Shown: positions 51,888-63,028 of the stretch, piece by piece
Position numbering within the stretch: position 1 is the stretch's first letter
Layout of the letters: each line of letters opens with the position of its first letter
From: an uncultured Roseburia sp.
Lineage (GTDB): Bacteria > Bacillota > Clostridia > Lachnospirales > Lachnospiraceae
DNA length: 64,000 nt
Reading direction: 5' to 3'
Assembly (NCBI GenBank): GCA_947383215.1
Contig: CANDCP010000011.1
Location: 1-64,000 of the forward strand
Made by a program: the position numbers and the translations under genes
The notes under the pieces: model-generated
What the model was told of the DNA's origin: nothing
Database searches by the model: none
What the model saw: the letters and a program-made list of their open reading frames with translations, nothing else

Positions 51888-52969
51888 TTATAAAAACCAT
51901 AGAATTGCATAATTTCCGAAATTATGAAACCTTAAGGATTGATTTTGACTGCGGTACAAATATTTTATTCGGGGATAATGCGCAGGGAAAGACAAATATT
52001 TTGGAATCCGCGTATGTCAGCGGGACGACAAAGTCGCATAAGGGAAGCCGCGACAAGGAAATGATCCGATTTGGGGAAGACGAATCCCATATACGAAGTA
52101 TCGTAGAAAAAAACGGCGCGGTTTATCAGATCGACATGCATTTGAAAAAGAACCGTTCAAAGGGAATTGCCATTAATCGTGTTCCGATCAAAAAGGCGAG
52201 CGAATTGTTCGGCGTTTTAAACATTGTATTTTTTTCGCCGGAAGATTTGAATATTATAAAAAACGGACCTGCGGAGCGCCGCCGTTTTCTGGACGCGGAG
52301 ATCTGTCAGCTGGATAAAATTTATTTGTCTGATTTAACAAAATATAATAAGACGTTAAATCAGAGAAATAAGCTTTTGAAAGATATTTCTTTTCATCCTG
52401 AACTGGAAAATACGCTTCCGGTGTGGGATATGCAGCTTATTTCTTACGGAAAACGTATCATTAAGCGAAGAAAAAAATTTGTAGAAGAATTAAATGAAAT
52501 AATTTATGGAATACATAAGAAAATTTCCGGAGGAAGGGAAGAGCTTTTTCTGAAATATGAGCCAAGTGTAAAAGAGTCGCTTTTTGAGGAAGAGGTAAAT
52601 CGTTTTAAACCCCGGGATTTAAAATACAGCCAAACTTCCGTCGGGCCTCACAGAGACGATATTTCTTTTTTTATCGGTGATATTGATATCCGCAGGTTCG
52701 GTTCACAGGGACAGCAGAGGACATCGGCGCTGTCGTTGAAATTATCTGAAATTGAATTGGTAAAAAAGTCCATCGGCGATACGCCGGTTCTGTTATTGGA
52801 CGATGTTTTGTCTGAACTCGATTCAAATCGTCAAAACTATCTGTTAAACAGTATTCACGATATTCAGACAGTAATTACGTGTACCGGGTTAGACGAGTTT
52901 GTGAAAAACCGGTTTCAGATTGATAAGGTGTATGAAGTGATTGGCGGAGAAATATTTGAGAGAGCATAG
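51884..52969 (+). CDS. recF: DNA recombination and repair protein RecF
   Basis: SMC-like ATPase that loads RecA at gapped DNA. The 361 residues carry Walker A FGDNAQGKTNILESAY, the ABC signature FGSQGQQRTSALSLKLSE and Walker B PVLLLDDVLSELD; the N-terminal MIIKTIELHNFRNYETL is typical. The ATG overlaps the yaaA stop. It is followed after 45 bases by gyrB with no terminator, so dnaN-yaaA-recF-gyrBA may be cotranscribed. Confidence 0.97.
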   Translation: MIIKTIELHNFRNYETLRIDFDCGTNILFGDNAQGKTNILESAYVSGTTKSHKGSRDKEMIRFGEDESHIRSIVEKNGAVYQIDMHLKKNRSKGIAINRVPIKKASELFGVLNIVFFSPEDLNIIKNGPAERRRFLDAEICQLDKIYLSDLTKYNKTLNQRNKLLKDISFHPELENTLPVWDMQLISYGKRIIKRRKKFVEELNEIIYGIHKKISGGREELFLKYEPSVKESLFEEEVNRFKPRDLKYSQTSVGPHRDDISFFIGDIDIRRFGSQGQQRTSALSLKLSEIELVKKSIGDTPVLLLDDVLSELDSNRQNYLLNSIHDIQTVITCTGLDEFVKNRFQIDKVYEVIGGEIFERA

Positions 52970-53014
52970 GATGCAGGGGTTAGAAAATCGATGTCAAAAA
53001 TAGGAGGAAGTTGA

Positions 53015-54931
<1,917 letters not shown>

Positions 54932-54944
54932 GAGGGATGGATAA

Positions 54945-57458
54945 ATGGATGACAATATATTTGACCAGGTGCATGACGTTGACCTGAGAAAAACAATGGA
55001 GACCTCCTATATAGATTATGCGATGAGCGTAATTGCGTCGAGGGCGCTGCCGGATGTGAGGGACGGATTAAAGCCGGTGCAAAGAAGAGTGCTCTTTTCC
55101 ATGATAGAGCTCAATAACGGACCGGACAAGCCGCATAGAAAATGCGCGCGTATCGTCGGAGATACAATGGGTAAATACCACCCTCACGGAGACAGCTCTA
55201 TTTACGGGGCGTTAGTCAACATGGCGCAGGAGTGGTCAACCCGTTATCCGCTTGTAGACGGCCATGGAAATTTCGGTTCCGTGGACGGGGACGGGGCCGC
55301 GGCAATGCGATATACAGAGGCAAGACTTTCAAAAATATCGATGGAGATGCTTGCCGATATCAATAAAAATACCGTAGATTTCATGCCGAACTTTGATGAG
55401 ACGGAGAAGGAGCCGGTTGTTTTGCCGTCGAGATATCCGAATCTTTTGGTGAACGGTACGACTGGGATAGCCGTGGGAATGGCGACGAATATTCCGCCTC
55501 ATAATCTTCGGGAGGTGATCGGAGCGGTTGTCAGAATTATTGATAATCAGATAGAAGAAGATCGCGGGACGGATATTGAAGAATTGCTTGAAATCGTTAA
55601 AGGGCCGGATTTTCCGACAGGCGGAACAATTCTTGGTACAGGCGGAATCAACGAGGCGTACCGCACGGGGCGAGGCAAAATCAGAGTGCGGGCGGTTACC
55701 GATATTGAGCCGATGCAGAACGGAAAAAACCGGATTGTTGTTACGGAGCTTCCGTATATGGTAAACAAAGCGCGCCTGATTGAAAAAATCGCGGAGCTTG
55801 TGCGGGACAAAAAAATTGACGGGATCACGGATCTGCGCGATGAGTCCGACCGTCAGGGTATGCGTATCTGCATCGAGCTGCGACGTGACGTAAATCCGAA
55901 CGTTGTATTAAACTTGCTATATAAACATACGCAGCTTCAGGATACGTTTGGCGTGATTATGTTAGCGCTTGTAAACAACGAACCGAAGGTGTTAAATCTC
56001 TGTGAGATGTTAAATTATTATCTGATGCACCAGAAGGATGTTGTGACAAGAAGGACAAAATATGAGCTGAATAAAGCAAGAGAGCGCGCTCATATTTTAG
56101 AGGGCTTATTGATTGCGCTCGACAATATTGACGAAGTAATCAGCATTATAAGGAGCAGCCGGACAACCCAGGAGGCAAAAGAGCGGTTAATCGAACGTTT
56201 CGGTTTAAGCGACGTACAGGCGCAGGCAATTGTCGACATGCGTCTTCGCGCGTTAACCGGTCTGGAACGGGAAAAAATTGAAGCGGAATATAGAGAGCTG
56301 ATGCAAAAAATTGCGGAACTGGAAGCAATTTTGGCAGATGAGAAAAAGCTTCTCGGCGTGATCCGTGAGGAAATTTTAATTATTTCCGAAAAATACGGGG
56401 ATGACAGGAGGACTTCTATCGGATTTGACGAGTACGATATTTCTATGGAAGATTTGATCCCTGTGACAAATACGGTTGTGACAATGACGAAGCTCGGATA
56501 TATCAAACGAATGAGCGTTGATAATTTCAGAAGCCAGCACAGAGGCGGAAAAGGAATCAAGGGAATGGAAACAATAGATGATGATTATATAGAAGACTTG
56601 TTTATGACAACTTCTCATCATTTTCTGATGTTTTTTACCAATATGGGAAAAGTGTACCGAATGAAATGTTATGAAATTCCGGAGGCCGGAAGGACTGCGA
56701 GGGGAACGGCAATCATCAATCTCTTGCAGCTTTCGCCGGGAGAGAAAATAACCGCTGTGATTCCGATCAAAAGATATAAAGAAGGCGAATATCTGTTTAT
56801 GGCGACCAGGAGGGGAATCGTCAAAAAAACTCCGATTATCGAATATTCCAATGTCCGAAAGACGGGACTTGCCGCTATCAACCTTAAGGAAGACGATGAA
56901 CTGATCGAGGTAAAGAGAACGAATAATAAAAAAGATATCATTATTGTTACAAAATACGGCCAGTGCATCCGGTTCCATGAGACAGACGTCAGAAGCACGG
57001 GACGCGTGTCTATGGGCGTGATCGGAATGAGTCTGGCCCACGGCGACGAAGTAGTCGGAATGCAGTTAAACAGCCAGGGCGACGCGCTTATGATCGTATC
57101 TGAGAGAGGTCTTGGAAAGTGTACGTTAATGTCAGAATTTTCACCGCAAAACCGCGGCGGCAAAGGCGTAAAGTGTTATAAAATCACAGAAAAGACAGGA
57201 AATATTGTGGGAATAAAAGCCGTTAATCAGGAAAATGAAATTATGCTGATCACCACGGAGGGAATCATTATAAGAATTCCGGTAAAAGGAACAACATTGC
57301 TTGGAAGAGTCACCTCGGGCGTAAAGCTGATTAATCTTGATGAAGGCGTAAAGGTAGCAAGTATTGCAAAGGTGCGCGAGGATAAAACGATAATCGAGAA
57401 TAGCGCTTCGGAACAGGAACAGATAAAACATGAACCGGAAGGTTCAGAAGAAACATAA
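54945..57458 (+). CDS. gyrA: DNA gyrase subunit A
   Basis: Breakage-reunion subunit of gyrase. The 837 residues have the N-terminal [20 protein letters not shown], catalytic Tyr in [12 protein letters not shown], a coiled-coil domain and the six-blade C-terminal wrapping domain with the GyrA box form [11 protein letters not shown]. The quinolone-resistance region reads [17 protein letters not shown]: Ser at the Ser83 position but Gly (residue 88) where E. coli has Asp87. The acidic C-terminal tail ends EPEGSEET. It starts 13 bases after gyrB and ends at a terminator. Confidence 0.98.
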   Translation: MDDNIFDQVHDVDLRKTMETSYIDYAMSVIASRALPDVRDGLKPVQRRVLFSMIELNNGPDKPHRKCARIVGDTMGKYHPHGDSSIYGALVNMAQEWSTRYPLVDGHGNFGSVDGDGAAAMRYTEARLSKISMEMLADINKNTVDFMPNFDETEKEPVVLPSRYPNLLVNGTTGIAVGMATNIPPHNLREVIGAVVRIIDNQIEEDRGTDIEELLEIVKGPDFPTGGTILGTGGINEAYRTGRGKIRVRAVTDIEPMQNGKNRIVVTELPYMVNKARLIEKIAELVRDKKIDGITDLRDESDRQGMRICIELRRDVNPNVVLNLLYKHTQLQDTFGVIMLALVNNEPKVLNLCEMLNYYLMHQKDVVTRRTKYELNKARERAHILEGLLIALDNIDEVISIIRSSRTTQEAKERLIERFGLSDVQAQAIVDMRLRALTGLEREKIEAEYRELMQKIAELEAILADEKKLLGVIREEILIISEKYGDDRRTSIGFDEYDISMEDLIPVTNTVVTMTKLGYIKRMSVDNFRSQHRGGKGIKGMETIDDDYIEDLFMTTSHHFLMFFTNMGKVYRMKCYEIPEAGRTARGTAIINLLQLSPGEKITAVIPIKRYKEGEYLFMATRRGIVKKTPIIEYSNVRKTGLAAINLKEDDELIEVKRTNNKKDIIIVTKYGQCIRFHETDVRSTGRVSMGVIGMSLAHGDEVVGMQLNSQGDALMIVSERGLGKCTLMSEFSPQNRGGKGVKCYKITEKTGNIVGIKAVNQENEIMLITTEGIIIRIPVKGTTLLGRVTSGVKLINLDEGVKVASIAKVREDKTIIENSASEQEQIKHEPEGSEET

Positions 57459-57468
57459 AAATAAGAAA

Positions 57469-57511
57469 TAGTATCTTAAGCTCAAAAAAGTTTAAGATGC
57501 TATTTTTTTTT
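57469..57511 (+). terminator. Terminator behind gyrA
   Basis: TAGTATCTTAA (57469-57479) pairs with TTAAGATGCTA (57492-57502) with one mismatch, followed by nine T. It separates the gyrase genes from the downstream operon. Confidence 0.9.
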
Positions 57512-57512
57512 G

Positions 57513-57540
57513 AAAAATATCTGTTTCCTGAATCGTATTC
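57513..57540 (+). promoter_or_regulatory. ECF-sigma-like promoter candidate for the ABC-sigma operon
   Basis: Between the gyrA terminator and the first lipoprotein gene, TGAAAA, 17 bases, then CGTATTCTATATAAAGG. TGAAAC-N16/17-CGTA is the SigW-type pattern. The -10 region resembles the ECF-like candidate at 16137-16176: 13 of 16 bases from GT onward are the same. The ribosome binding site follows almost immediately, so the leader would be very short. No good sigma-A promoter fits this gap. Confidence 0.3.
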
Positions 57541-57560
57541 TATATAAAGGAGGAAACAGT

Positions 57561-59561
57561 ATGAAAATATGGAAATGTTTTGCCTGCTTGACAGTTTTCG
57601 TTTTGTGTCTAAGCGGATGTAATGAAAATAGAGAAACCGATAAAAAACAAAAAACGGAGGAAACATTCTCTTACGATCTAAAGGACGTATCGTCGTTTAC
57701 GGTATCCGGGGGAGATTTGTATGTGTCTTACATCGGAAAAAATAAGATAGAAAAGTTAGGGAAAGACGGAGAGAAAAAAGAGAGCTATGATTTTAGCGAC
57801 GGGGATCATAAATATCTGATGCATTGTGAGAATGAGCTCCTGTCCTTAAATTTTCAAAACGATCATTTATTGCTGGAAGAGATGAATCTTGAGACGAAAG
57901 AACTGAGAAGCAGGAATCTGCAGGATCTGAGAAGACAATTTACGGATATAAAATCGACTGCCGTTACAAAAGAAAATATTTATCTGGTTTATCTGGCAGA
58001 AGTATATGACGGCAGTCAGGAGACGGTTCGTTTTTGCGAGACAGATAGCTATTCCTATATGGGTGAAAAGGCTGTAAAACTCAATCGAAAAACTTTAGAG
58101 ACAGAAGAGATGCCGATTGACAATGTGATTTTTATGTACCAAATATCGGAGAAAGAGCTGATGTTTTACGCGTATGATGAGATCGGGGGGTATTATTTTA
58201 CAATTTATCAGACTGACAGCGAAAAGTTTGGAGAAAAAAATTACAATAACCAATTTGATTTTATAAATGGGTTTGCCGTAAAAGAGGATAAAAAGACAAT
58301 TATTTCCTGTCAAAACGGCAGACTTGTCACAGCCCGGATAGATGACGAAGAAACGCAAGCGGAATTTGCGGAAAATGTTTTTATATGGTATGGGAATAAC
58401 CTGAAGTGTCAGGGAGATGAGGTTTATGTTTTAGACAGTAATCAGGATAAAAATAACATCTTAAGGATGGATTATGAAATGGCAAATCGTGGTAATAAAG
58501 AGATTCGCTTTTATCAGACGCAAATTTTTGAAGAACCTTACGGATGCGGATATAAAATGCATCCGATCGTGTTGGAAGAAGAAGAGTTTGCTCTCTCTGT
58601 TCTTGCAGGGGATATGGATTATGATATGTGTATGATGGATTCTTCTTCTTCTGTTTCCCGGGAAATACGCGATCAGGGAGCTTTTTATCCGTTAAACGAA
58701 GTAAAAAACGTAATGGAGTATTTAGATTCCTGCCACCCGTATATCAAAGAAGCGGCAGTCAATGAAAATGGAGAGGTTTGGATGTTGCCGATTTCTGTGA
58801 GTATTCCGTTTCTTTTATATGGAGAGGAAGGCTGTGAAAAAAACGGAATTGATATGGAAAATATAGAGGATTACGAGTCATTAATTGATAAAGCGGAAAA
58901 AATATGCCAAAATCAGAATTTACAGGAGTGGTATAGTATCAACGGGTTTCAAATACAGAGCGATCTGATGACGCAATATAATTCTGAGTATGCGAAAAAA
59001 GGAGAAAGAGCTTCGTATCAGAATAAAGAGTTTGAAAAAATATGCCGCTTATTAAAGGAAAAAAGCGTTTGGAAGAATCCTGCGCTGCATACATTTATGA
59101 TTTCAAAACAGAGCGTGGAAAAAGAGATATATTATAGTCAGTTTTTATTTGAGCTTAGGACAGATATGCTTAGTCTCGGAGAAGAAGATTTTCAAAATCT
59201 GTCGGCCAGAGAGACGCCGAAAATTGACAGGAAAATGAAAAATAAAGGAAGCTGCGTCTATTTTTGCGTAAATCAAAATTCAAAAAATCTTGAGAGCGCT
59301 CTTTCTTATATCAGCGATTACTGTGAATATATGAAAACGAGAAACGACACTTATATGTTTCAGGATAAGACAACTTATCCGTTTTCCGATTCTTCCCTCA
59401 CAGAGGATTGTTATGAAATATATTCCAATGGAGAAATCTGTTTTGAACTTCCGGAAGAAATATTTTGGAATCAATACCTGGATTTTATGAACGGTAAAAT
59501 AGATTTTGAAGAATTTTCAAAAGAAATCGAACGGAAGACAAATATGTATAACAATGAATAG
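57561..59561 (+). CDS. Lipoprotein: N-terminal propeller-like region fused to ABC solute-binding domain
   Basis: A 666-residue lipoprotein, ATG behind AAAGGAGG, signal ACLTVFVLCLSGC with the lipid Cys in SGCNEN. Residues about 40-290 are short repeated strands (FTVSGGDLYVSYIGKNKIEK, VTKENIYLVYLAEVYDG) of propeller type. From about 300 on it resembles an extracellular solute-binding protein of the sugar class: VLAGDMDYDMCMMDSSSSVS, DQGAFYPLNEV, VNENGEVWMLPISVSIPFLL, EDYESLIDKAEK. The order and the two permease genes downstream support a transport or sensing role. The ligand is unknown. Confidence 0.75.
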   Translation: MKIWKCFACLTVFVLCLSGCNENRETDKKQKTEETFSYDLKDVSSFTVSGGDLYVSYIGKNKIEKLGKDGEKKESYDFSDGDHKYLMHCENELLSLNFQNDHLLLEEMNLETKELRSRNLQDLRRQFTDIKSTAVTKENIYLVYLAEVYDGSQETVRFCETDSYSYMGEKAVKLNRKTLETEEMPIDNVIFMYQISEKELMFYAYDEIGGYYFTIYQTDSEKFGEKNYNNQFDFINGFAVKEDKKTIISCQNGRLVTARIDDEETQAEFAENVFIWYGNNLKCQGDEVYVLDSNQDKNNILRMDYEMANRGNKEIRFYQTQIFEEPYGCGYKMHPIVLEEEEFALSVLAGDMDYDMCMMDSSSSVSREIRDQGAFYPLNEVKNVMEYLDSCHPYIKEAAVNENGEVWMLPISVSIPFLLYGEEGCEKNGIDMENIEDYESLIDKAEKICQNQNLQEWYSINGFQIQSDLMTQYNSEYAKKGERASYQNKEFEKICRLLKEKSVWKNPALHTFMISKQSVEKEIYYSQFLFELRTDMLSLGEEDFQNLSARETPKIDRKMKNKGSCVYFCVNQNSKNLESALSYISDYCEYMKTRNDTYMFQDKTTYPFSDSSLTEDCYEIYSNGEICFELPEEIFWNQYLDFMNGKIDFEEFSKEIERKTNMYNNE

Positions 59562-59571
59562 GAGTCAAATT

Positions 59572-60570
59572 ATGAAAATAAAAAAAACAATTGTATGCGA
59601 AATTATAATCGGATGTAGTCTGTTAATCGGATGCAGTCGTCCGGAAAAAGAAAAAAATGTGGATAATAACAGCGAAATCGTCATTGACGTTGGATTAACG
59701 GAACATACGGAGACAGAAGCATGTTCGGGAATTGAAAAAGGGAGTATGGAGATTGGAAATAAGTCGGAAATTTTGTTGAAGAACGGAAGATATTATCAAT
59801 CAGAAGATAAGAATTTTTTTGTAAATGCGAAAGACGAATTAATTGCAGAGACAGGAGACGGCAACGGCAAGCTGTATGACGGTTTTGTCTTTGGCGGTCT
59901 GAATTATTATAAAGACAGGCTTTATTTTATAGAAAAAAATACTTATAAAGTGTATTCAGTGAAAGAGGACGGAACCGATCTAAAAAATGAGGTAGAGGAG
60001 GAAGTTTATTATCTTCTGATGTGCGAGGACGGGATGGTTTATGTAGATAAAAATAGTAGTCTTTTCCACAAGGAGAACAGCGGAGAAGTGAAATTGATAA
60101 AAGAGGGTCCTGCGATTTGGGAAAATGTATATGGAGAATGGATTATATATGTAGATTTATCCGGGGAGGAACACCCTGTCATCGCCTATAATTTAAAGAC
60201 AGAAGAAGAACATAAAATTTTGGACTACGGTTTTTTTACTGTTTTGTATGACGACGAGCTCTTCTATCAGGGAGAAGATTCTTTTATCTATCAATTAAAT
60301 CTTTTAAACGGAGAAAGAAAAAAGATAGCCGAGGTATGGGGACAAAATTTCGTAAAAATAAAGGACAGGTTATATTTTTGCGGCGGAAATAAAATCAGTT
60401 ATGTAAATTTGACGAATGCCGTTATTACAGATATTTATGATATTGGGAAAAAAACAATCCAGGAAATGTGGGAACAGGATGGAATGTTATATTTTAAAGA
60501 GACTTTTGAGGAGAACGAAACTTATAAAATATATGAACAAGAGACGGGAAATGTGATCGATTATGAATAA
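59572..60570 (+). CDS. Propeller-type lipoprotein (DUF5050-like)
   Basis: A 332-residue lipoprotein: signal CEIIIGCSLLIGC with lipobox LIGC, a spacer rich in Glu/Asn, then repeated strands such as FGGLNYYKDRLYFIEKNTYK, YYLLMCEDGMVYVDKNSS and LFYQGEDSFIYQLNLLNGER, typical of DUF5050-type beta-propellers. AGGAG precedes the ATG, ten bases behind the previous gene; its stop overlaps the first permease start by 8 bases. It probably works outside the membrane with the fused solute-binding lipoprotein. Confidence 0.75.
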   Translation: MKIKKTIVCEIIIGCSLLIGCSRPEKEKNVDNNSEIVIDVGLTEHTETEACSGIEKGSMEIGNKSEILLKNGRYYQSEDKNFFVNAKDELIAETGDGNGKLYDGFVFGGLNYYKDRLYFIEKNTYKVYSVKEDGTDLKNEVEEEVYYLLMCEDGMVYVDKNSSLFHKENSGEVKLIKEGPAIWENVYGEWIIYVDLSGEEHPVIAYNLKTEEEHKILDYGFFTVLYDDELFYQGEDSFIYQLNLLNGERKKIAEVWGQNFVKIKDRLYFCGGNKISYVNLTNAVITDIYDIGKKTIQEMWEQDGMLYFKETFEENETYKIYEQETGNVIDYE

Positions 60571-61372
60571 AAAAAGAAAAAAAATACGGCTGTCCTGGAA
60601 TAAAAAATGTTGTATCTGCATGTTTCCGGCAATTATCGGAACGCTTGTTTTTTCACTTATTCCATTTATCAGAGTCGTCTATTATTCCGGTATAAAAAAT
60701 CAGTTTGATACAAGCTTCGCTCTTTTTTCAAACTATGAGAGAGTATGGAAAAATGAATACTTTAGAATTGCGTTTAAAAACAGCGTGCAGTTAATTTTAA
60801 TCTGTGTTCCCATTCTCGTTGTCATTGCAATTTTAATTTCATTGATTCTTGTCTTTGGTAAAATGCAAAAAAGAAGAATACAGATTGCGTTTATTTTACC
60901 TATGGTAATACCGACAGCCGGCATTGCGGTGATATGGAGACAGTTTTTCTCGGAGATAGACAATATAATTCCCGTGTATCTTTTATTTATCTGGAAAAAT
61001 GTGGGGATTTGTATTATTCTTTTAACTGCCGCCTTTGCGTCGATTCAGAAGGATGTGTATGAAGCGGCCTATCTGGAGGGCGCAAATTCCGTACGACGGC
61101 ATATTTATATGACGCTGCCGATAAGCGCGCCGACGATATTTTTTACAACGCTGCTTTCCATTGTAAATTCTTTTCGGATTTTTAAAGAGAGTTACCTGTA
61201 TTACGGTACGAATTATCCGCCGGACTACGGATATACGCTTCAATATTATATGAATAACCATTTTTTGAAATTAAATTATCAAAATCTGTCCGCTTCTGCA
61301 GTTTTTAGCACCTTATTTGCGGGGATAGTGATTGCAGCCGGAATGAGTTTTATAAGGAGGTTTCAAAATTGA
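60563..61372 (+). CDS. Sugar-type ABC transporter permease (MalF/UgpA-like)
   Basis: Integral membrane permease of 269 residues with six predicted helices (e.g. CMFPAIIGTLVFSLIPFIRV, LILICVPILVVIAILISLIL). It has the EAA loop that contacts the ATPase: VYEAAYLEGANSVRRHIYMT followed by LP, matching EAA-x3-G-x9-I-x-LP. The N-terminal basic stretch and PxxIG motif fit the carbohydrate class. It overlaps both neighbours (8 and 4 bases). No ATPase is encoded nearby; this class often shares an MsmX-type ATPase. Confidence 0.9.
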   Translation: MNKKRKKIRLSWNKKCCICMFPAIIGTLVFSLIPFIRVVYYSGIKNQFDTSFALFSNYERVWKNEYFRIAFKNSVQLILICVPILVVIAILISLILVFGKMQKRRIQIAFILPMVIPTAGIAVIWRQFFSEIDNIIPVYLLFIWKNVGICIILLTAAFASIQKDVYEAAYLEGANSVRRHIYMTLPISAPTIFFTTLLSIVNSFRIFKESYLYYGTNYPPDYGYTLQYYMNNHFLKLNYQNLSASAVFSTLFAGIVIAAGMSFIRRFQN

Positions 61373-62118
61373 AAAAATATTTGTTAAAATTTCTTTTTTT
61401 GATGTCGGCCCTCTTATTTATTCTTCCGATTTTATCGACGATCGGAATGTCTTTCTGGCAGGAAAAGTTATCCTTACAGCCATGGATAGATTTGCTGCTC
61501 GATACGCCCGTATTTTATAAGATGTTTTGGAATTCGATGTTTTATGCGTCTGTAATTACCATTTTAGAACTCTGTGTTGCGACGCCGTGTGCGTTTGGCC
61601 TGGTAACTTCTAAAATACGCGGAAAAAAAATAATTTTCATGATTTATCTTATATTAATGATGATGCCTTTGCAGGTGACGCTCCTTCCAAATTATATCGG
61701 ATTGCGCGAAATGGGACTGCTTAATACAAGGGCGGGAATTATTTTTCCAATGATTTTTTCCGCTTTTGGAATTGTAGTTTTACATCAATATATGTTAAAT
61801 CTCGATGAAGCCCAAATAGAGGCTGCGCGCCTGGAGACAGATTCTGTTATTAAAATATTAATGTATGTGGTAGCGCCGCAGATGAAAGCGTGTATCATTG
61901 CCACGTCTGTCTTTCTATTTGCGGAATGTTTTAATATGTTAGAGCAGCCGATGCTTTTTTTGAAGGAAGAAAGGCTTCAAAATCTGACTGTTTTTATGAT
62001 GAATGCGTCCGGTTATGAGGGAAATGTTTTATTTCCTGCTTCGGTAATCTTTTTGATACCTGTATCAATTTTGTACCTCTATTTTAATGACGCTCTGGAA
62101 AAAGGAATAAAATTATGA
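61369..62118 (+). CDS. Sugar-type ABC transporter permease (MalG/UgpE-like)
   Basis: Second permease, 249 residues with about six helices. It starts at TTG 61369 behind AAGGAGG, overlapping the previous stop. The EAA loop reads IEAARLETDSVIKILMYVVA followed by PQMK; the Gly usually found after EAA is replaced (LETDS for IDGAS), a mild deviation. LPNYIGLREMGLLNTRAGII matches the carbohydrate class. It should pair with the preceding permease. Confidence 0.88.
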   Translation: MKKYLLKFLFLMSALLFILPILSTIGMSFWQEKLSLQPWIDLLLDTPVFYKMFWNSMFYASVITILELCVATPCAFGLVTSKIRGKKIIFMIYLILMMMPLQVTLLPNYIGLREMGLLNTRAGIIFPMIFSAFGIVVLHQYMLNLDEAQIEAARLETDSVIKILMYVVAPQMKACIIATSVFLFAECFNMLEQPMLFLKEERLQNLTVFMMNASGYEGNVLFPASVIFLIPVSILYLYFNDALEKGIKL

Positions 62119-62522
62119 GAGAAAAAAAGGGTCTTCTGTTTTTTACATTGTTTTTCTGGCTTTTTATGATTTTTTTTACTTTATTTTCAAATAATCTGCA
62201 CAACTGTATGCTGACAAAGGCAGAGATTTATTATCCTAAAATGCGGATGTTTTATCTGAAAGACGGAACAGACAATGAAGTAAGACAAAAATGTTATGCG
62301 ATTCCCGCCTGGATGGAGGATTGTGATTTGTTTATTGCACAGACAGAAGAAAAAAACGGGCAAGAGCGAATTTTTGCAAGAAATATTCAAGTTAAGCTTG
62401 GCGAGAAAGAAGGTTTATTTTGTCCGATAATAAGCAATGATTATTTTGGAGAACCTTTAATTTTGCGATCAGAAAACGTACTGTCGGACGGAGAAGAAAT
62501 TTATGTGAAAAATTGGAGATAA
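62115..62522 (+). CDS. Small one-TM protein with HlyD-like C-terminal domain
   Basis: A 135-residue protein: basic start, one transmembrane helix (about 7-26, LLFFTLFFWLFMIFFTLFSN) and an extracellular beta-rich part. The order ERIFARNIQVKLGEKEGLFC, then GEPLILRSENVLSDGEEIYV, resembles the last beta domain of HlyD/RND adaptors (V-x-L-G-x-x-x-G ... L-x-x-G-x-x-V-x-V). The coiled-coil and lipoyl parts of an adaptor are missing. It overlaps the permease stop by 4 bases and ends 2 bases before the sigma gene. The family resemblance is my inference. Confidence 0.6.
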   Translation: MREKKGLLFFTLFFWLFMIFFTLFSNNLHNCMLTKAEIYYPKMRMFYLKDGTDNEVRQKCYAIPAWMEDCDLFIAQTEEKNGQERIFARNIQVKLGEKEGLFCPIISNDYFGEPLILRSENVLSDGEEIYVKNWR

Positions 62523-62524
62523 AT

Positions 62525-63028
62525 ATGGGAAAACAAGAGGAAGATTTTGATGAAATAAAAGAGGCCGTATTTCTGTATAGTAAAATGCTTTTAAGAATCG
62601 CTTTTACTTATTTAAAAAGTATGCATGATGCGGAAGATGTAGTGCAGGATGTATTTCTTGTATATCTGACAAAGAATATAAAGTTTGACAGTGAGAATTA
62701 TAGAAGAAACTGGCTGGTGAGATGTACCGTCAATAAATGCAAGGATTTGCTCAAAGCTTCCTGGTATAAAAGCTGGATTCCGGTTCCGGAAGAAATTGAG
62801 GATTCGATTCCGGAAGAGTCGGAGGTTATCCAGATGGTACTGAAACTGGAAAGAAAATACAGAATACCAATGTATCTTCATTATTGCGAGGGATATTCTT
62901 TAAAAGAAATTGCGGAATTATTAAATAAAAAAGTATCATCCGTCGGAACGTTACTTTCAAGGGGAAGGAATAAACTTAAAGTAATGATAGAGGAAGAAAA
63001 GACGGACGGGAAAGGAGAAAAGAGATGA
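62525..63028 (+). CDS. ECF-type RNA polymerase sigma factor
   Basis: A 167-residue group IV sigma factor. Region 2 (about 15-80) has FLYSKMLLRIAFTYLKSMHD followed by AEDVVQDVFLVYL, the standard region 2.2. Region 4 (about 105-160) has YRIPMYLHYCEGYSLKEIAE followed by a helix-turn-helix (LLNKKVSSVGTLLSRGRNKL). ATG 62525 has GGAG six bases ahead; a TTG four codons earlier is possible. The stop overlaps the downstream start (ATGA). Probably held inactive by the next gene's membrane product and released by an envelope signal. Confidence 0.9.
   Translation: MGKQEEDFDEIKEAVFLYSKMLLRIAFTYLKSMHDAEDVVQDVFLVYLTKNIKFDSENYRRNWLVRCTVNKCKDLLKASWYKSWIPVPEEIEDSIPEESEVIQMVLKLERKYRIPMYLHYCEGYSLKEIAELLNKKVSSVGTLLSRGRNKLKVMIEEEKTDGKGEKR

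Noticed and set aside
57561-62118. Peptide or bacteriocin exporter instead of a sugar-type ABC system
   Set aside because: The permeases carry the importer-type EAA loop and MalFG layout, and a solute-binding domain is present; no precursor peptide or peptidase is visible.
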